From CAZPDM01 sp964585305 (GTDB lineage: Bacteria; Planctomycetota; Uabimicrobiia; Uabimicrobiales; JABWCH01), in the NCBI GenBank assembly GCA_964585305.1, contig CAZPDM010000064.1, positions 1 to 25,351 of the forward strand: 25,351 nucleotides of DNA, in the 5' to 3' direction. The notes below the pieces were generated by a model that was not told the origin of the DNA, made no database searches, and saw only the letters and a program-made list of their open reading frames with translations. Of this stretch, positions 7,203 to 16,028 are shown one piece after another (within the stretch, counting starts at the first letter, position 1; every line of letters starts with the position of its first letter). Position numbers and translations under genes: made by a program.

Positions 7203-8966
7203 TTATTTTTGCGTTTTCAAAAGTATTTCAAGTTCAAGTGGTATATCTGCAACAACTCTAAAACCTAGATCTACAGCAGTATCTTCAGGATTAAAACCGG
7301 AACGATAGGTACAAGAAATTGTCTCTTTATCTCCCTGCCAACTGCCGCCACGAAATACATGAATTAAGCTAGTATCATGAAAAAAAGGATTTGTTTGGGG
7401 CTGCTTTGTATAAACATAAAAAGTATCTGCACACCATTCTGCAACATTTCCATGAATATCGTATAGCCCATACGCATTTGGTTTTTTTAAAGACACCTCC
7501 TTATGTCCATCTTCAATTTTTCCATTATACCAGGCATATTGCGATAGTTCTTTTTCATCATTTCCAAAGCAATATAGTGTATTCTTTCCTCCTTTGGCAG
7601 CAAATTCCCACTGTGCTTCGGTTGGCAATTTTAGTTTTGTTTTTAAACAAAATTCTTGTGCCATATTCCAAAGTACACATTCTACAGGATGTTGATCTCC
7701 TATTTTATAAAAAGATGGATTTTCTCCCATAATTTTGTTCCATACTTTTTGTGTTACTTCGGTTTTGCTGATGAGATAGGAAGATAATGTTACTTGATGT
7801 GCAGGCTTTTCAATATCATTTCCGTTGTCATTTCCCATTATGAATGTATCACCTGGAATCAATACAAATTCTAATCCTGTTTTTTTATGGAGATATTCTT
7901 TTACTATTTTTGTAATGTTTTTGCAGGTATACGTTTTTTCTCCCAGATAAGAAAATAATTCGTTATCATAAGATTTGTTAGGCAGTTTATTATCAGAATT
8001 TTTATTATCAGGATGGTTGTTAAAAAAATATGTTGCTGCAATGAGAATGATGATTACAATAGGAATGCCAATTTTTGCTAATATTGATTTATTTATTTTT
8101 TTTGTTTTTATTTCATATTTAGAATGAATTGCTTCATTTTTTAGATATTTTTCTATATCTCTTTCCATTTGAGATAGAATTTTATACCGGTCTTTTTTGT
8201 TTTTAGCAAGTGCTTTTAAGCATATTTTTTCTAATGATTCTGGAATATGTAAATGGAATTCTTTCATTTGTCTGGGCATATCCTGAAATATTTTGCATAA
8301 TAATTCTGTTTGGCTAGAAGATTCAAAAGGGATATGTCCTGTTAACATTTCGTAAAAAATAGCCCCTAATGCGTATATATCTGTCTTTTTATCGATTTCG
8401 CTTCTTATCCCATTAGCTTGTTCAGGAGACATATAATTTAATGTTCCCAGAACTACGCCAGTTTTTGTTAAAGTACTTTCTGTTTTGCTCCATTTAGCTA
8501 TTCCAAAATCCATAATTACAATTTCATTTTTAGATCGAAACATAATGTTTTCAGGTTTTAAATCTCGATGAATAATACCACAAGAATGGGTATATGCCAT
8601 TGCTTGTACTATTTTCAACATGATTTCAGCAGCTTCTTGAGGTGGCAAGAATTTTTTTTGATTGAGTAAATCTCGTAAAGAGCCTTCTTCAAGAAATTCC
8701 ATGGAAAAGAATTTTTTTTCTTGAAAAGTACCTACTTCATATAAAGCAATGATATTGGGATGCTGTATTTGTATCATTGCCTGGGCTTCACGTAAGAAAC
8801 GTTCGGATTCTGTTTCATCAGATTGTTCAAACATCATTTTTAATGCAACCGTTTTTTGTAAATGGTGATCAAAAGCTTTATATACTTTTCCCATGCCACC
8901 ACTACCAATCTGGCTAATGATTGTATATCTTGAAGAAGCATCGCCATTTCCTTGTTTTTCATACAT
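7203..8966 (-). CDS. Transmembrane Ser/Thr kinase fused to FGE-like (sulfatase-modifying) domain
   Basis: The 587-residue protein has an intact Hanks-type kinase domain (about 14-275): glycine loop GSGGMG 21-26, Lys43, HRD 133-135, DFG 153-155, and PEQ 181-183. A basic juxtamembrane stretch leads to one transmembrane helix (about 298-315). The C-terminal domain (about 364-580) matches the formylglycine-generating-enzyme/sulfatase-modifying-factor family: GLEFVLIPGDTFIMG, KTEVTQ, LPTEAQWEFAAKGG, GLYDIHGNVAEWC, FRGGSW, LGFRVV. The kinase should be cytoplasmic and the FGE-like domain extracytoplasmic, suggesting a sensor. The usual active-site C-x4-C of true FGE is not present; only one Cys is seen (ISCTYRSGF), so cysteine oxidation is doubtful. 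The start is supported by GGAG 8 nt upstream (8975-8978). Such fusions are common in planctomycetes. Confidence 0.92.
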   Translation of the reverse strand: MYEKQGNGDASSRYTIISQIGSGGMGKVYKAFDHHLQKTVALKMMFEQSDETESERFLREAQAMIQIQHPNIIALYEVGTFQEKKFFSMEFLEEGSLRDLLNQKKFLPPQEAAEIMLKIVQAMAYTHSCGIIHRDLKPENIMFRSKNEIVIMDFGIAKWSKTESTLTKTGVVLGTLNYMSPEQANGIRSEIDKKTDIYALGAIFYEMLTGHIPFESSSQTELLCKIFQDMPRQMKEFHLHIPESLEKICLKALAKNKKDRYKILSQMERDIEKYLKNEAIHSKYEIKTKKINKSILAKIGIPIVIIILIAATYFFNNHPDNKNSDNKLPNKSYDNELFSYLGEKTYTCKNITKIVKEYLHKKTGLEFVLIPGDTFIMGNDNGNDIEKPAHQVTLSSYLISKTEVTQKVWNKIMGENPSFYKIGDQHPVECVLWNMAQEFCLKTKLKLPTEAQWEFAAKGGKNTLYCFGNDEKELSQYAWYNGKIEDGHKEVSLKKPNAYGLYDIHGNVAEWCADTFYVYTKQPQTNPFFHDTSLIHVFRGGSWQGDKETISCTYRSGFNPEDTAVDLGFRVVADIPLELEILLKTQK

Positions 8967-9036
8967 ACATCTTTCTCCAACGCATTTTTCTTAACAAAAG
9001 TAGGTTTGATAAATATCAGAAGACTTGAAGAAATTT

Positions 9037-9996
9037 CTATATTTCTTCCAAGGTGCTTATCACATCTTTTTTATGCTGGTAGCCGCTTTCTGTACGAAAT
9101 TTTTTATCAGAGATAATTACAGGATACCGAAAGTAATCTATAAGAGAACTTGGGAATCCTATTCCACATATCAATAAAGTATTAAGAAAGGAAGAAGCAA
9201 AATGATGGGGAATAGAAATGGATTTTGATTGTCGTAATTTAATAACTTCTTTTGTTGGAATTGCTCCTCCTGCAGCAATATTATAAATTCCCATAAGTTT
9301 AGGATCATCAAGAATAAGTTGAATAGCATAAATTAAATCAGATTCATGGATGAATTGTTGCATGGGATCAAATCCCATCAGGTGGGGAATAAATTTACTT
9401 CGTAGCATTTTTGTTACAGTGTTGTTGATATGTGGACCAACAATGTTGCAAGGGCGAATAATAACTGTTCGAGAATTTCTATTTTTCCAAAGATATGAAG
9501 TGGCTAAGTGATCAAATTCTAATGCTTCAAGAACAGCAAAACATTTTTGTTGAATTGCAAAAAGAGGATGATCTTCTGTGATGTTGACAGGATTTTGAGA
9601 ATCTGCGCCATAGACATGAAATGTAGATAGTATGAGAATTGTTTCGACATCATATTTCCCGCATAAATCTAAAAGATGAGATGTTGCCATAAGATTGAAG
9701 TGAGTATGCTCAGGTAATAATAGAAAGTTAAAATGATTGGCATTTTCTATCGCATTTAGTTCGCGCATTCTGCTAAGATGCAATACTTTTTTAAATTGAT
9801 GTTTGTGAAAAATTTCGTTAAAAGTTCGTTGGGTATAATTTGCTTGAATAAATTCTCCTGGATATTTCCAAAAACGGCGATATGGGCGGTTATCTATGCC
9901 AATAATTTCGTACTCTGTACATAGCTTACTAGCGATTAAATTTCCTAATCCTCCTGCAACTCCTGTAATCAATATTTTTTCCATATTTTTACCCAT
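9037..9996 (-). CDS. NAD-dependent epimerase/dehydratase-like protein (extended SDR) lacking catalytic Tyr
   Basis: This protein of 315-319 residues has an extended short-chain dehydrogenase fold. The Rossmann motif is ITGVAGGLGN (10-19), D35 probably binds the NAD ribose, and LSTFHVYG is the usual strand beta5 Ser/Thr site. IIRPCNIVGP and YNIAAGG are typical of the sugar epimerase branch. Where the family has Y-x3-K, the sequence reads FAIQQK, so the Lys (K151) is kept but the position four residues earlier is Ala147. Classical proton-transfer chemistry is therefore doubtful; it may be an NAD-binding regulator or have an altered mechanism. Two starts are possible, 9996 and 9984. The latter (MEKILITG) fits the family N-terminus better, and neither has a strong Shine-Dalgarno site. 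A TATAAT (complement of 10004-10009) lies only 7 nt before the first ATG, which also favours 9984. Confidence 0.8.
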   Translation of the reverse strand: MGKNMEKILITGVAGGLGNLIASKLCTEYEIIGIDNRPYRRFWKYPGEFIQANYTQRTFNEIFHKHQFKKVLHLSRMRELNAIENANHFNFLLLPEHTHFNLMATSHLLDLCGKYDVETILILSTFHVYGADSQNPVNITEDHPLFAIQQKCFAVLEALEFDHLATSYLWKNRNSRTVIIRPCNIVGPHINNTVTKMLRSKFIPHLMGFDPMQQFIHESDLIYAIQLILDDPKLMGIYNIAAGGAIPTKEVIKLRQSKSISIPHHFASSFLNTLLICGIGFPSSLIDYFRYPVIISDKKFRTESGYQHKKDVISTLEEI

Positions 9997-10011
9997 AATA
10001 AAAATTATACA

Positions 10012-10051
10012 AAAAAATGGCGTGGGAGTTTAAATTTCCCACGCTATTTTT
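10012..10051 (-). terminator. Intrinsic terminator
   Basis: GCGTGGGA (10020-10027) pairs with TCCCACGC (10037-10044), extended by flanking A/T pairs. On the minus strand the stem is followed by a T-run (complement of 10011-10017). It lies just past the stop of the TGS-kinase gene (10073) and separates it from the epimerase-like gene. Confidence 0.85.
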
Positions 10052-10072
10052 ATGAAACAACCATTTTTTTGC

Positions 10073-11806
10073 TTAATATTTAAAAGAACTGCCGCCAATA
10101 AATTCTCGAATGATAGAAGTTGGTGGAATTTCGCGGATTTTATCTTCGGGGAGTTCATGGAAATAGGAAAGGAATGTCATGAGCCGTTGTGCTTCAGAAT
10201 ATTCTGGAACATCAGAAGGCACTTCTTTTAATAGAGGCATTGCTGCTGGTTTGAGAGCTGCAAGTTCATAGATAATTGCAGAATTAAACATTATATTTGC
10301 CTGATTTTGGAAAGGGAATATATTTCGATTTTCGCCGCGTCTTACAGAAGGAAAACGTCGCAGTGTTTGATGGGCTGTATATCCGCGAAAGTTGTGATCT
10401 CTAACAATACGGCGGATAACACGTAGATCTGTTGTAGGAATACGGTTGTGAGAGTCAATATTAAGAACAGTCAAAGCACTGATGTAAACTTTAAATTTTT
10501 GTATTTCAGGAATTTTTTCTGTCAGCTTGTTATTTAAAGCATGAATTCCTTCCAGAATCAATATTTCACCAGGTTTAATTCTTAAAGAATGCTTTTTATC
10601 ATCGCGTTTTCCTGTTTTGAAGTTGTATATTGGCATTTGCACTTCTTGCCAGTCGGCTAGTTTTTGCAAATGTTCGTTGAGCAATTTGGTATCGATTGCA
10701 TCAATTCCTTCAAAATCTTGCTCCCCATCTTCATCATAAGGCATTTCATCTCGATTTCTGAAATAGTCGTCTAAGGAAATTGGAACTGTTGTAATTCCAT
10801 TAACTTTGAGTTGCACTGCAAGTCGTTTAGCGAAGGTTGTTTTCCCTGATGAAGAGGGCCCGGCAATAAGAATGACTCGGATAGAACCACTGTTTTCTTT
10901 GATTTGATCTGCAATTTGAGCAATCTTTTTTTCTTGGATTGCTTCAGCAACACGAATTAAATCAGAGATTTTACTGTTGTCTATAATGTAATTTAATTCC
11001 CCAATGTCATTGGCTTCTTGAACAGATGCCCATTTTTTATGTTCTTGGAATACTTGAAATAAACGGCTTTGTTCTACAAATGGCGGTACAGTATCAGGAG
11101 ATTCTTTATCGGGGAAACGTAGGATCAATCCAGGAGGATAATAAGTAAGGGCAAAGCCACGAAGATAAGAAGTAAAGGGAACGATTCTTCCATAAAAACT
11201 GCCGATTGTATTACCACATTGGTAAATCGTAACATTATATTTCTCATGTTTTTGCAGAAGTCTTGATTTATCTAGCATACCGCGTTGTTCGAAGATAGCA
11301 ATTGCGTTATCTAGAGGCATTTCTCTGCGGTGAAATTCTTCGTTATTCATTACAAGTTTACGCATGTGCAGCTCTAAATTTTCCACAATGTCATAGCGTA
11401 ATTGCATACCATGTATTTCGCAATATAAACCTCGACTGATGGAATGTCGTACTTCTAGATGACAAGCAGGGTATAGTTCTTCAACTGCACGCCAAAGTAA
11501 AAGTACTAAACTGCGTTCATAAATGCGCACACCATTATAATTTGTTAAATCAATTGCTTCGATCATACATTCTTTTTGGATTTTTGTCCAAAGATCGACT
11601 TGTTCAAAATTGATTTTAGCTCCAACAATCGGATTACCCGAAGTTCGAGGACAATTGTTTTGAAAAAAATCATGAAGTAAAGTTCCACACTTTACTTTGA
11701 TTTCACGTGGGTCTTTTTTATTTTCGCAAAGTTTTACTATAACAAATTCATCTGCTGTTTCAGATGTTGTTTCTGCTTGCTTTTCGGGTATATTTGAGTT
11801 TTCCAT
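10073..11806 (-). CDS. TGS-domain nucleoside (uridine) kinase-like protein
   Basis: The 577-residue protein fuses a threonyl-tRNA-synthetase-like N-terminal part to a uridine kinase domain. Residues 21-88 form a TGS-like domain (VIVKLCENKKDPREIKVKCGTLL). Residues 95-235 resemble the ThrRS/AlaRS second additional domain (LEVRHSISRGLYCEIHG). The kinase domain starts about 308 with P-loop GPSSSGKTT (316-324), then SLDDYFRNRDEMP, LILEGIHALN and RRIVRDHNFRGY. This combination is known in bacteria as an uncharacterised nucleoside kinase, expected to phosphorylate a nucleoside or related small molecule with NTP. The TGS part suggests nucleotide or RNA binding; it carries no tRNA-synthetase catalytic core. 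The Shine-Dalgarno site is weak (AAAGGAAC, far upstream). A clear terminator follows. Confidence 0.87.
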   Translation of the reverse strand: MENSNIPEKQAETTSETADEFVIVKLCENKKDPREIKVKCGTLLHDFFQNNCPRTSGNPIVGAKINFEQVDLWTKIQKECMIEAIDLTNYNGVRIYERSLVLLLWRAVEELYPACHLEVRHSISRGLYCEIHGMQLRYDIVENLELHMRKLVMNNEEFHRREMPLDNAIAIFEQRGMLDKSRLLQKHEKYNVTIYQCGNTIGSFYGRIVPFTSYLRGFALTYYPPGLILRFPDKESPDTVPPFVEQSRLFQVFQEHKKWASVQEANDIGELNYIIDNSKISDLIRVAEAIQEKKIAQIADQIKENSGSIRVILIAGPSSSGKTTFAKRLAVQLKVNGITTVPISLDDYFRNRDEMPYDEDGEQDFEGIDAIDTKLLNEHLQKLADWQEVQMPIYNFKTGKRDDKKHSLRIKPGEILILEGIHALNNKLTEKIPEIQKFKVYISALTVLNIDSHNRIPTTDLRVIRRIVRDHNFRGYTAHQTLRRFPSVRRGENRNIFPFQNQANIMFNSAIIYELAALKPAAMPLLKEVPSDVPEYSEAQRLMTFLSYFHELPEDKIREIPPTSIIREFIGGSSFKY

Positions 11807-11882
11807 ATTCGTATTTTCTAGTTCCTTTCAGAAAGTAAAAAACATCTATTTTTATACTCTTTCATTTTTTAAAATTTTTTAA

Positions 11883-11982
11883 NNNNNNNNNNNNNNNNNN
11901 NNNNNNNNNNNNNNNNNNNNNNNNNNNNNNNNNNNNNNNNNNNNNNNNNNNNNNNNNNNNNNNNNNNNNNNNNNNNNNNNNN
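11883..11982. other. Assembly gap (100 N)
   Basis: Exactly 100 undetermined bases lie between the start of the TGS-kinase gene and the end of the acyl-CoA synthetase gene. The round number suggests a scaffold placeholder, so the true length and any gene inside are unknown. The flanks are T-rich and carry no coding signal. Confidence 0.98.
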
Positions 11983-12011
11983 ATTTTTTAATATTTTTTA
12001 AAATAGATGAA

Positions 12012-12050
12012 AAAAAAATTATGGTGGCACGTGAATATTCCACATGCCAA
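12012..12050 (-). terminator. Intrinsic terminator
   Basis: On the minus strand TGGCATGTG (complement of 12041-12049) pairs with CACGTGCCA (complement of 12025-12033), including one G-U pair. A T-run follows (complement of 12011-12018). It ends the acyl-CoA synthetase gene, whose stop is at 12066. Confidence 0.75.
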
Positions 12051-12065
12051 TTTTTGTAACGATAA

Positions 12066-14333
12066 TTACTTATCAGATTTTAAACGGTAAGTAATATATC
12101 GTGCTAGCATCGTAACCGCACGGTCTGCATTACGAAATACAGGGATATTATTTTCTTGTAGCATGGTAACTAATGGTTCATAAGTTTTTCCTGCATCAAC
12201 AACTGCGATGACAGGTTTATTAGAAACTTGAGCTATGCGTATAAGTCGTTTAGGGAAACTTGTTTCAAGCTCAATATTTTCATTATGGTGGGGACTTGCC
12301 GCCAAAGTATTTTCTACAGGAGAAAATGGAACAATGCTGACAATGACTGCATCAATATAATCAGCTTGGAGCAAAGTTTTGGCACATTCTTCATATACCA
12401 TATCATTTGCAGAAGGAGTAATATCAAGAGGGTTGCGAATATTTGCAATTTCCTGAATTTTTCCTTTTTTATAGATTTCTTCAATTTGAGCAATCGTTTG
12501 AGAATTTAATTTAGGAATTTCCAATGCTGCGTCTGTTGGGCTTGAATTATCTGCCATGCCAACTGTTTCAAATCCAGCATTGCTGATTAAACCTATGCGA
12601 TTGCTTTGGATTTTTTTAGAATCAAGATAGGAAAATAATTTTATACTGTCTTCAAATTCTTGGAAAGTATCTACTAAAAATACCCCTGCATCTTTCAGAA
12701 CATTTTTGCTTACTTGGTATTCACCTGCAACAGAAGCTGTATGTCCTAATGCTGCGGATTGTCCTTGAGTTGTCTTTCCTGCTTTATAGCCGATTATCTT
12801 TTTTCCTTTTGCAATAGCTTCTTTTGCATATTGAGCAAAAGCAAGCCCATCTAGGTATCCAAATCCTTCTACATAAAAGGCCAACAGATTAACATCTGGG
12901 TTTTCCATAAAATAGCCTAGATAATCTGATGTGCCAAGATCGATTTGGTTTCCAGTAGAAATAGCGTAGTGAAAGTTAATATCAAGTTTATTTAGCTTGG
13001 TTATAATAAATGCCCCACTTTGGCTGACCATCGCCATTTTACTAGGTAATGGACGTCCTTTGGGCATCTTATGTTCGGGAATAAAAAATGTATCGTACTT
13101 ACCAGGAATAGAACGAATTCCTAAGCAATTTGGTCCAACTAATACAGGAGCGTCAGGCATTTTAGCAACAATATCTTTAATATTGGCTTCAATTTTTTGG
13201 CCTTCACCTTCTTTTTCTCCCATTCCACCTGGGATGATAATCACTGATTCTGCCCGATTATATTCTAGCAGTTCGTGGATAATTTTAGGAGTTTCTGCTG
13301 CATTGACAGCAATAATAAAAGTATCTACTTTTTCAGGCATTTTGGCAATTTCTGGAACACAACGACAACCATCCAATATTTCAATGCCATCTTTAATAAC
13401 GCATATTTTTTCTTTGGCAAAGCCATTTTGGATAATATTATTTAAAATAATACGTCCCATATTCATGGCTTTACTGGAAGCTCCAACAATTCCAAGGCTT
13501 TCTGGTTGAAGCAATTTTTTTATTTTTTGTAGATTTGGTTTTCGTCGGATGCTTTGCATTTCTGTAAAACGTATTTTTGCATCTAAGGCTAGAAGACGGC
13601 CATTGCTGGCAACCATAGGATTAAATTCCATTTCTTCTAAGAGTGCTTTTCCTTGTCCCCAAGGACTATAATATTTTGAGAATTCTACTAATTGCCAAAG
13701 TGGTTCTAAAAATGCTTTGTCTTCTATTTGTCGTCTGCTGCCACGTAGTTTTCCAGTAAGTTTTCTATACATGAGGGTATTTGTAATTTGCTGTTCAAAT
13801 TCTTCTTTAGTAATTGTTGCTACTAAAGAATTTTTAACATTAGAAATTTCTTTCACAATTTGGCCTAGTAAGTCAGTTTCAACTCCACCTAGTCCAACAG
13901 TGATAATTAACCCAAAATCTTTGCTCCAGCGAATTCCAAAAAGTATTTCACTTGCGAAAACACCCGCAGAATATTCTACGAATTCGCACAATATCATTCC
14001 AACTAAACTAGCTTTTTGTTCCAAGCATACTTGAGAAAAATGTTGGTAAGCATGACGTGCTTCGTCAATATTTTTGGTAATAATTTTGACTCCACCAACA
14101 TCTGTCTTATGAAAAATATTGGGAGAAACGACTTTAGCTACTATGCGATTTCCAGGAAATTGATTTAATATTTCTGAAGTAATTTCTTCAGGAGATTTTA
14201 TTAAAGCAAATTTGGGTGTTGAAATGTTTAAGATGCTGAGAAGTTGATATATTTCATGTTCTAAAAGATACTTTCGATTTTCAGCAAAAATAGATGCAAG
14301 TAAAGTATCACTTTGAGTTAATAATGATTGCAT
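12066..14333 (-). CDS. ADP-forming acetate/acyl-CoA synthetase, fused beta-alpha order
   Basis: The 755-residue protein belongs to the NDP-forming acyl-CoA synthetase family, which converts acyl-CoA, ADP and phosphate to acid, CoA and ATP, or the reverse. The ATP-grasp (beta) part comes first: KYLLEHEIYQLL, VAKVVSP and FHKTDVGGVK with the conserved His75, ending near EEMEFNPM (234-240). The CoA-binding and ligase (alpha) part follows from about 275: SLGIVGASSKAMNMG, VGPNCLGI, MVSQSGAF, and the phospho-His loop KAGKTTQGQSAALGHTAS (His531). Catalytic His residues are present in both halves, so it should be active. The better-known fused enzymes are alpha-beta; this one has the reversed order. 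The start is only 5 nt from an assembly gap, so a longer N-terminus cannot be excluded. The neighbouring glycerol kinase suggests fermentative or glycerol metabolism. Confidence 0.88.
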   Translation of the reverse strand: MQSLLTQSDTLLASIFAENRKYLLEHEIYQLLSILNISTPKFALIKSPEEITSEILNQFPGNRIVAKVVSPNIFHKTDVGGVKIITKNIDEARHAYQHFSQVCLEQKASLVGMILCEFVEYSAGVFASEILFGIRWSKDFGLIITVGLGGVETDLLGQIVKEISNVKNSLVATITKEEFEQQITNTLMYRKLTGKLRGSRRQIEDKAFLEPLWQLVEFSKYYSPWGQGKALLEEMEFNPMVASNGRLLALDAKIRFTEMQSIRRKPNLQKIKKLLQPESLGIVGASSKAMNMGRIILNNIIQNGFAKEKICVIKDGIEILDGCRCVPEIAKMPEKVDTFIIAVNAAETPKIIHELLEYNRAESVIIIPGGMGEKEGEGQKIEANIKDIVAKMPDAPVLVGPNCLGIRSIPGKYDTFFIPEHKMPKGRPLPSKMAMVSQSGAFIITKLNKLDINFHYAISTGNQIDLGTSDYLGYFMENPDVNLLAFYVEGFGYLDGLAFAQYAKEAIAKGKKIIGYKAGKTTQGQSAALGHTASVAGEYQVSKNVLKDAGVFLVDTFQEFEDSIKLFSYLDSKKIQSNRIGLISNAGFETVGMADNSSPTDAALEIPKLNSQTIAQIEEIYKKGKIQEIANIRNPLDITPSANDMVYEECAKTLLQADYIDAVIVSIVPFSPVENTLAASPHHNENIELETSFPKRLIRIAQVSNKPVIAVVDAGKTYEPLVTMLQENNIPVFRNADRAVTMLARYITYRLKSDK

Positions 14334-14338
14334 TACAA

Positions 14339-14438
14339 NNNNNNNNNNNNNNNNNNNNNNNNNNNNNNNNNNNNNNNNNNNNNNNNNNNNNNNNNNNNNN
14401 NNNNNNNNNNNNNNNNNNNNNNNNNNNNNNNNNNNNNN
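14339..14438. other. Assembly gap (100 N) inside glpK
   Basis: One hundred undetermined bases replace the 3' end of the glycerol kinase gene and the intergenic stretch before the acyl-CoA synthetase. About 70 residues of glycerol kinase are missing, needing about 210 nt plus a stop, so the real gap is probably longer than 100. Confidence 0.98.
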
Positions 14439-15715
14439 CCTAGTATATCTGATTGGAATTGCATAAGAAAATCATTTTGGCTTGCACCACCATCTACATT
14501 CAAACGGTGTAAGACAACGCCAGATTCTTCATTCATTATTTCAATGATATCGCGAGTTTGATATGCGATGCTTTCTAATGTTGCACGGCATATTTCTGCA
14601 CGGCCTGTTCCACGTGTAAGGCCAACAAGTGCACCTCTTGCATCACTGTTCCAATAAGGTGCGCCAAGTCCTACAAATGCTGGAACAAGATATACACCGC
14701 CAGTATCTGGAACGGATTTTGCCAGGGCTTCTGTATCAGAAGCCTTGGAAATAATTTTAAGGCCATCGCGTAGCCATTGTACTGCCGCACCTGTGGTAAA
14801 AATTGCGCCTTCTAATGCGTAAACAGGTTTTCCAACTGCATCACAAGCTAGGGTTGTAAGCAATCCTTTTTGGGATAGAGTTGCTTTATTTCCAATATTT
14901 ACTAAAAGAAAACTTCCTGTTCCATAAGTATTTTTTCCCATACCAGGAGCCCAACATCCTTGCCCATATAAAGCTGCCTGCTGATCTCCTGCAATTCCTG
15001 AAATAGGAACACGTTTTCCATCGAAAAATTTTGAATCAGTCATGCCAAAAAAATAAGATGATGGATATACTTCAGGAAGAATGCTGTCGGGAATATTAAG
15101 TATATTTAAAAGTTCGCTATCCCATTGTTTTTGATGGATATTATAGATCATAGTGCGTGAAGCATTTGTATAATCTGTCGCATGAACTTGGCCAGATGTA
15201 AGTTTATGAATGAGCCAAGTATCAATTGTTCCAAATGCTAGTTTACGAAGTTTAGCTCTTTCTTTAGCACCATGAACATTTTCTAAAAGCCAAGCAATTT
15301 TTGTGCCAGAAAAATAAGCATCTAATACTAGACCTGTCTTTTGCTTAATTATTGGCTCTTTCCCTTGTTCTTTTAATTTTTGACAAATAGGAGCTGTGCG
15401 GCGACACTGCCAAACAATGGCATTATGTATTGCATGTCCAGTTTGTCTATCCCATAAGATAGTTGTTTCACGTTGATTTGTAATTCCAATACTATGAATT
15501 TGATTTCGTTGTATATTAGCTTCTTTAAAGACTTGCTCGATTGCTGCCAAAGTTACTTGCCAAATTTCTTCTGGATCGTGTTCAACCCAGCCTGGTTGTG
15601 GATAAATTTGAGAAAATTCTTGTTTTGTGCTAGCAATAATTTGCCCCGAATAATCTATCAAAGCGATAATTGTTCCAGTTGTTCCTTGATCAATAGCCAG
15701 GATATATTCTTGCAT
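14439..15715 (-). CDS. glpK: Glycerol kinase (3' end lost in assembly gap)
   Basis: The 425 visible residues match glycerol kinase of the FGGY family throughout; it phosphorylates glycerol to glycerol 3-phosphate with ATP. Diagnostic stretches are LAIDQGTTGT, GWVEHDPEEIW, IGITNQRETTILWDR, IVWQCRRTA, FGTIDTWLIHKLT, DYTNASRTM, GIAGDQQAALYGQ and NTYGTGSFLL. The frame is intact up to MQFQSDIL, the point where GVPV...ETTALGAAYLAG normally follows, and then enters the N gap. The gene is therefore incomplete in the assembly rather than truncated in the cell. The start is set by GGAG (complement of 15725-15728) 9 nt upstream. A hairpin in the leader ends 5 nt before that site. A candidate promoter lies at 15863-15890. 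No glycerol facilitator or GlpD is seen in this window. Confidence 0.95.
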
Positions 15716-15733
15716 GGCAAATTTCTCCAGTAA

Positions 15734-15754
15734 GCCTGTCGATATTCGACAAGC
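15734..15754 (-). promoter_or_regulatory. Leader hairpin just upstream of the glpK ribosome binding site
   Basis: On the minus strand GCTTGTCGA pairs with TCGACAGGC (one G-U) around an ATA loop. The stem ends 5 nt before the GGAG of glpK. It could tune access to the ribosome binding site, but no ligand or alternative pairing is evident. Confidence 0.35.
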
Positions 15755-15862
15755 ACAAATTTTTCGCCAAAAATTTCCTAAAAGAAATATATTTTGGAAT
15801 ATAAGTAAGTTGCCAAAAGTAAAGAATTTATTATTTACTTATAAAATTATTTCTATATTACC

Positions 15863-15890
15863 AGTATAGTTTTTGTTCTAGAATTTGCAA
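15863..15890 (-). promoter_or_regulatory. Candidate glpK promoter
   Basis: Reading on the minus strand, TTGCAA (15885-15890) is followed after 16 nt by TATACT (complement of 15863-15868). This would give a leader of about 140 nt before the glpK ATG at 15715. It diverges from the ATPase promoter 40 nt away. Confidence 0.4.
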
Positions 15891-15927
15891 GAATTTTCTT
15901 TAACATAAAATATTTCTTAATAAAAAT

Positions 15928-15995
15928 TTGACTCATTAAGAATAAATGAGTATATTTACTCATAAGATAAAAGATATTTGGTTTATTTTACTCAT
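15928..15995 (+). promoter_or_regulatory. ATPase promoter embedded in alternating ACTCAT half-sites
   Basis: TTGACT (15928-15933) and TATATT (15951-15956) are separated by 17 nt, a good sigma70 promoter. Overlapping it is a perfect inverted repeat, ACTCATT (15931-15937) and AATGAGT (15945-15951) with 7 nt between. The middle half-site also forms ATGAGTA (15946-15952)/TACTCAT (15957-15963). A fourth ACTCAT is at 15990-15995. The geometry suggests a repressor operator covering -35, -10 and the start site. The predicted start lies near 15963, about 65 nt before the ATPase ATG. Confidence 0.5.
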
Positions 15996-16028
15996 TTTTT
16001 TATAATTTTTATTCTTATAGGAGAAATC

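Noticed and set aside
12997..13509. 170-codon open frame on the plus strand
   Set aside because: It is antisense to the CoA-binding part of the acyl-CoA synthetase, whose motifs are conserved; no independent coding evidence.
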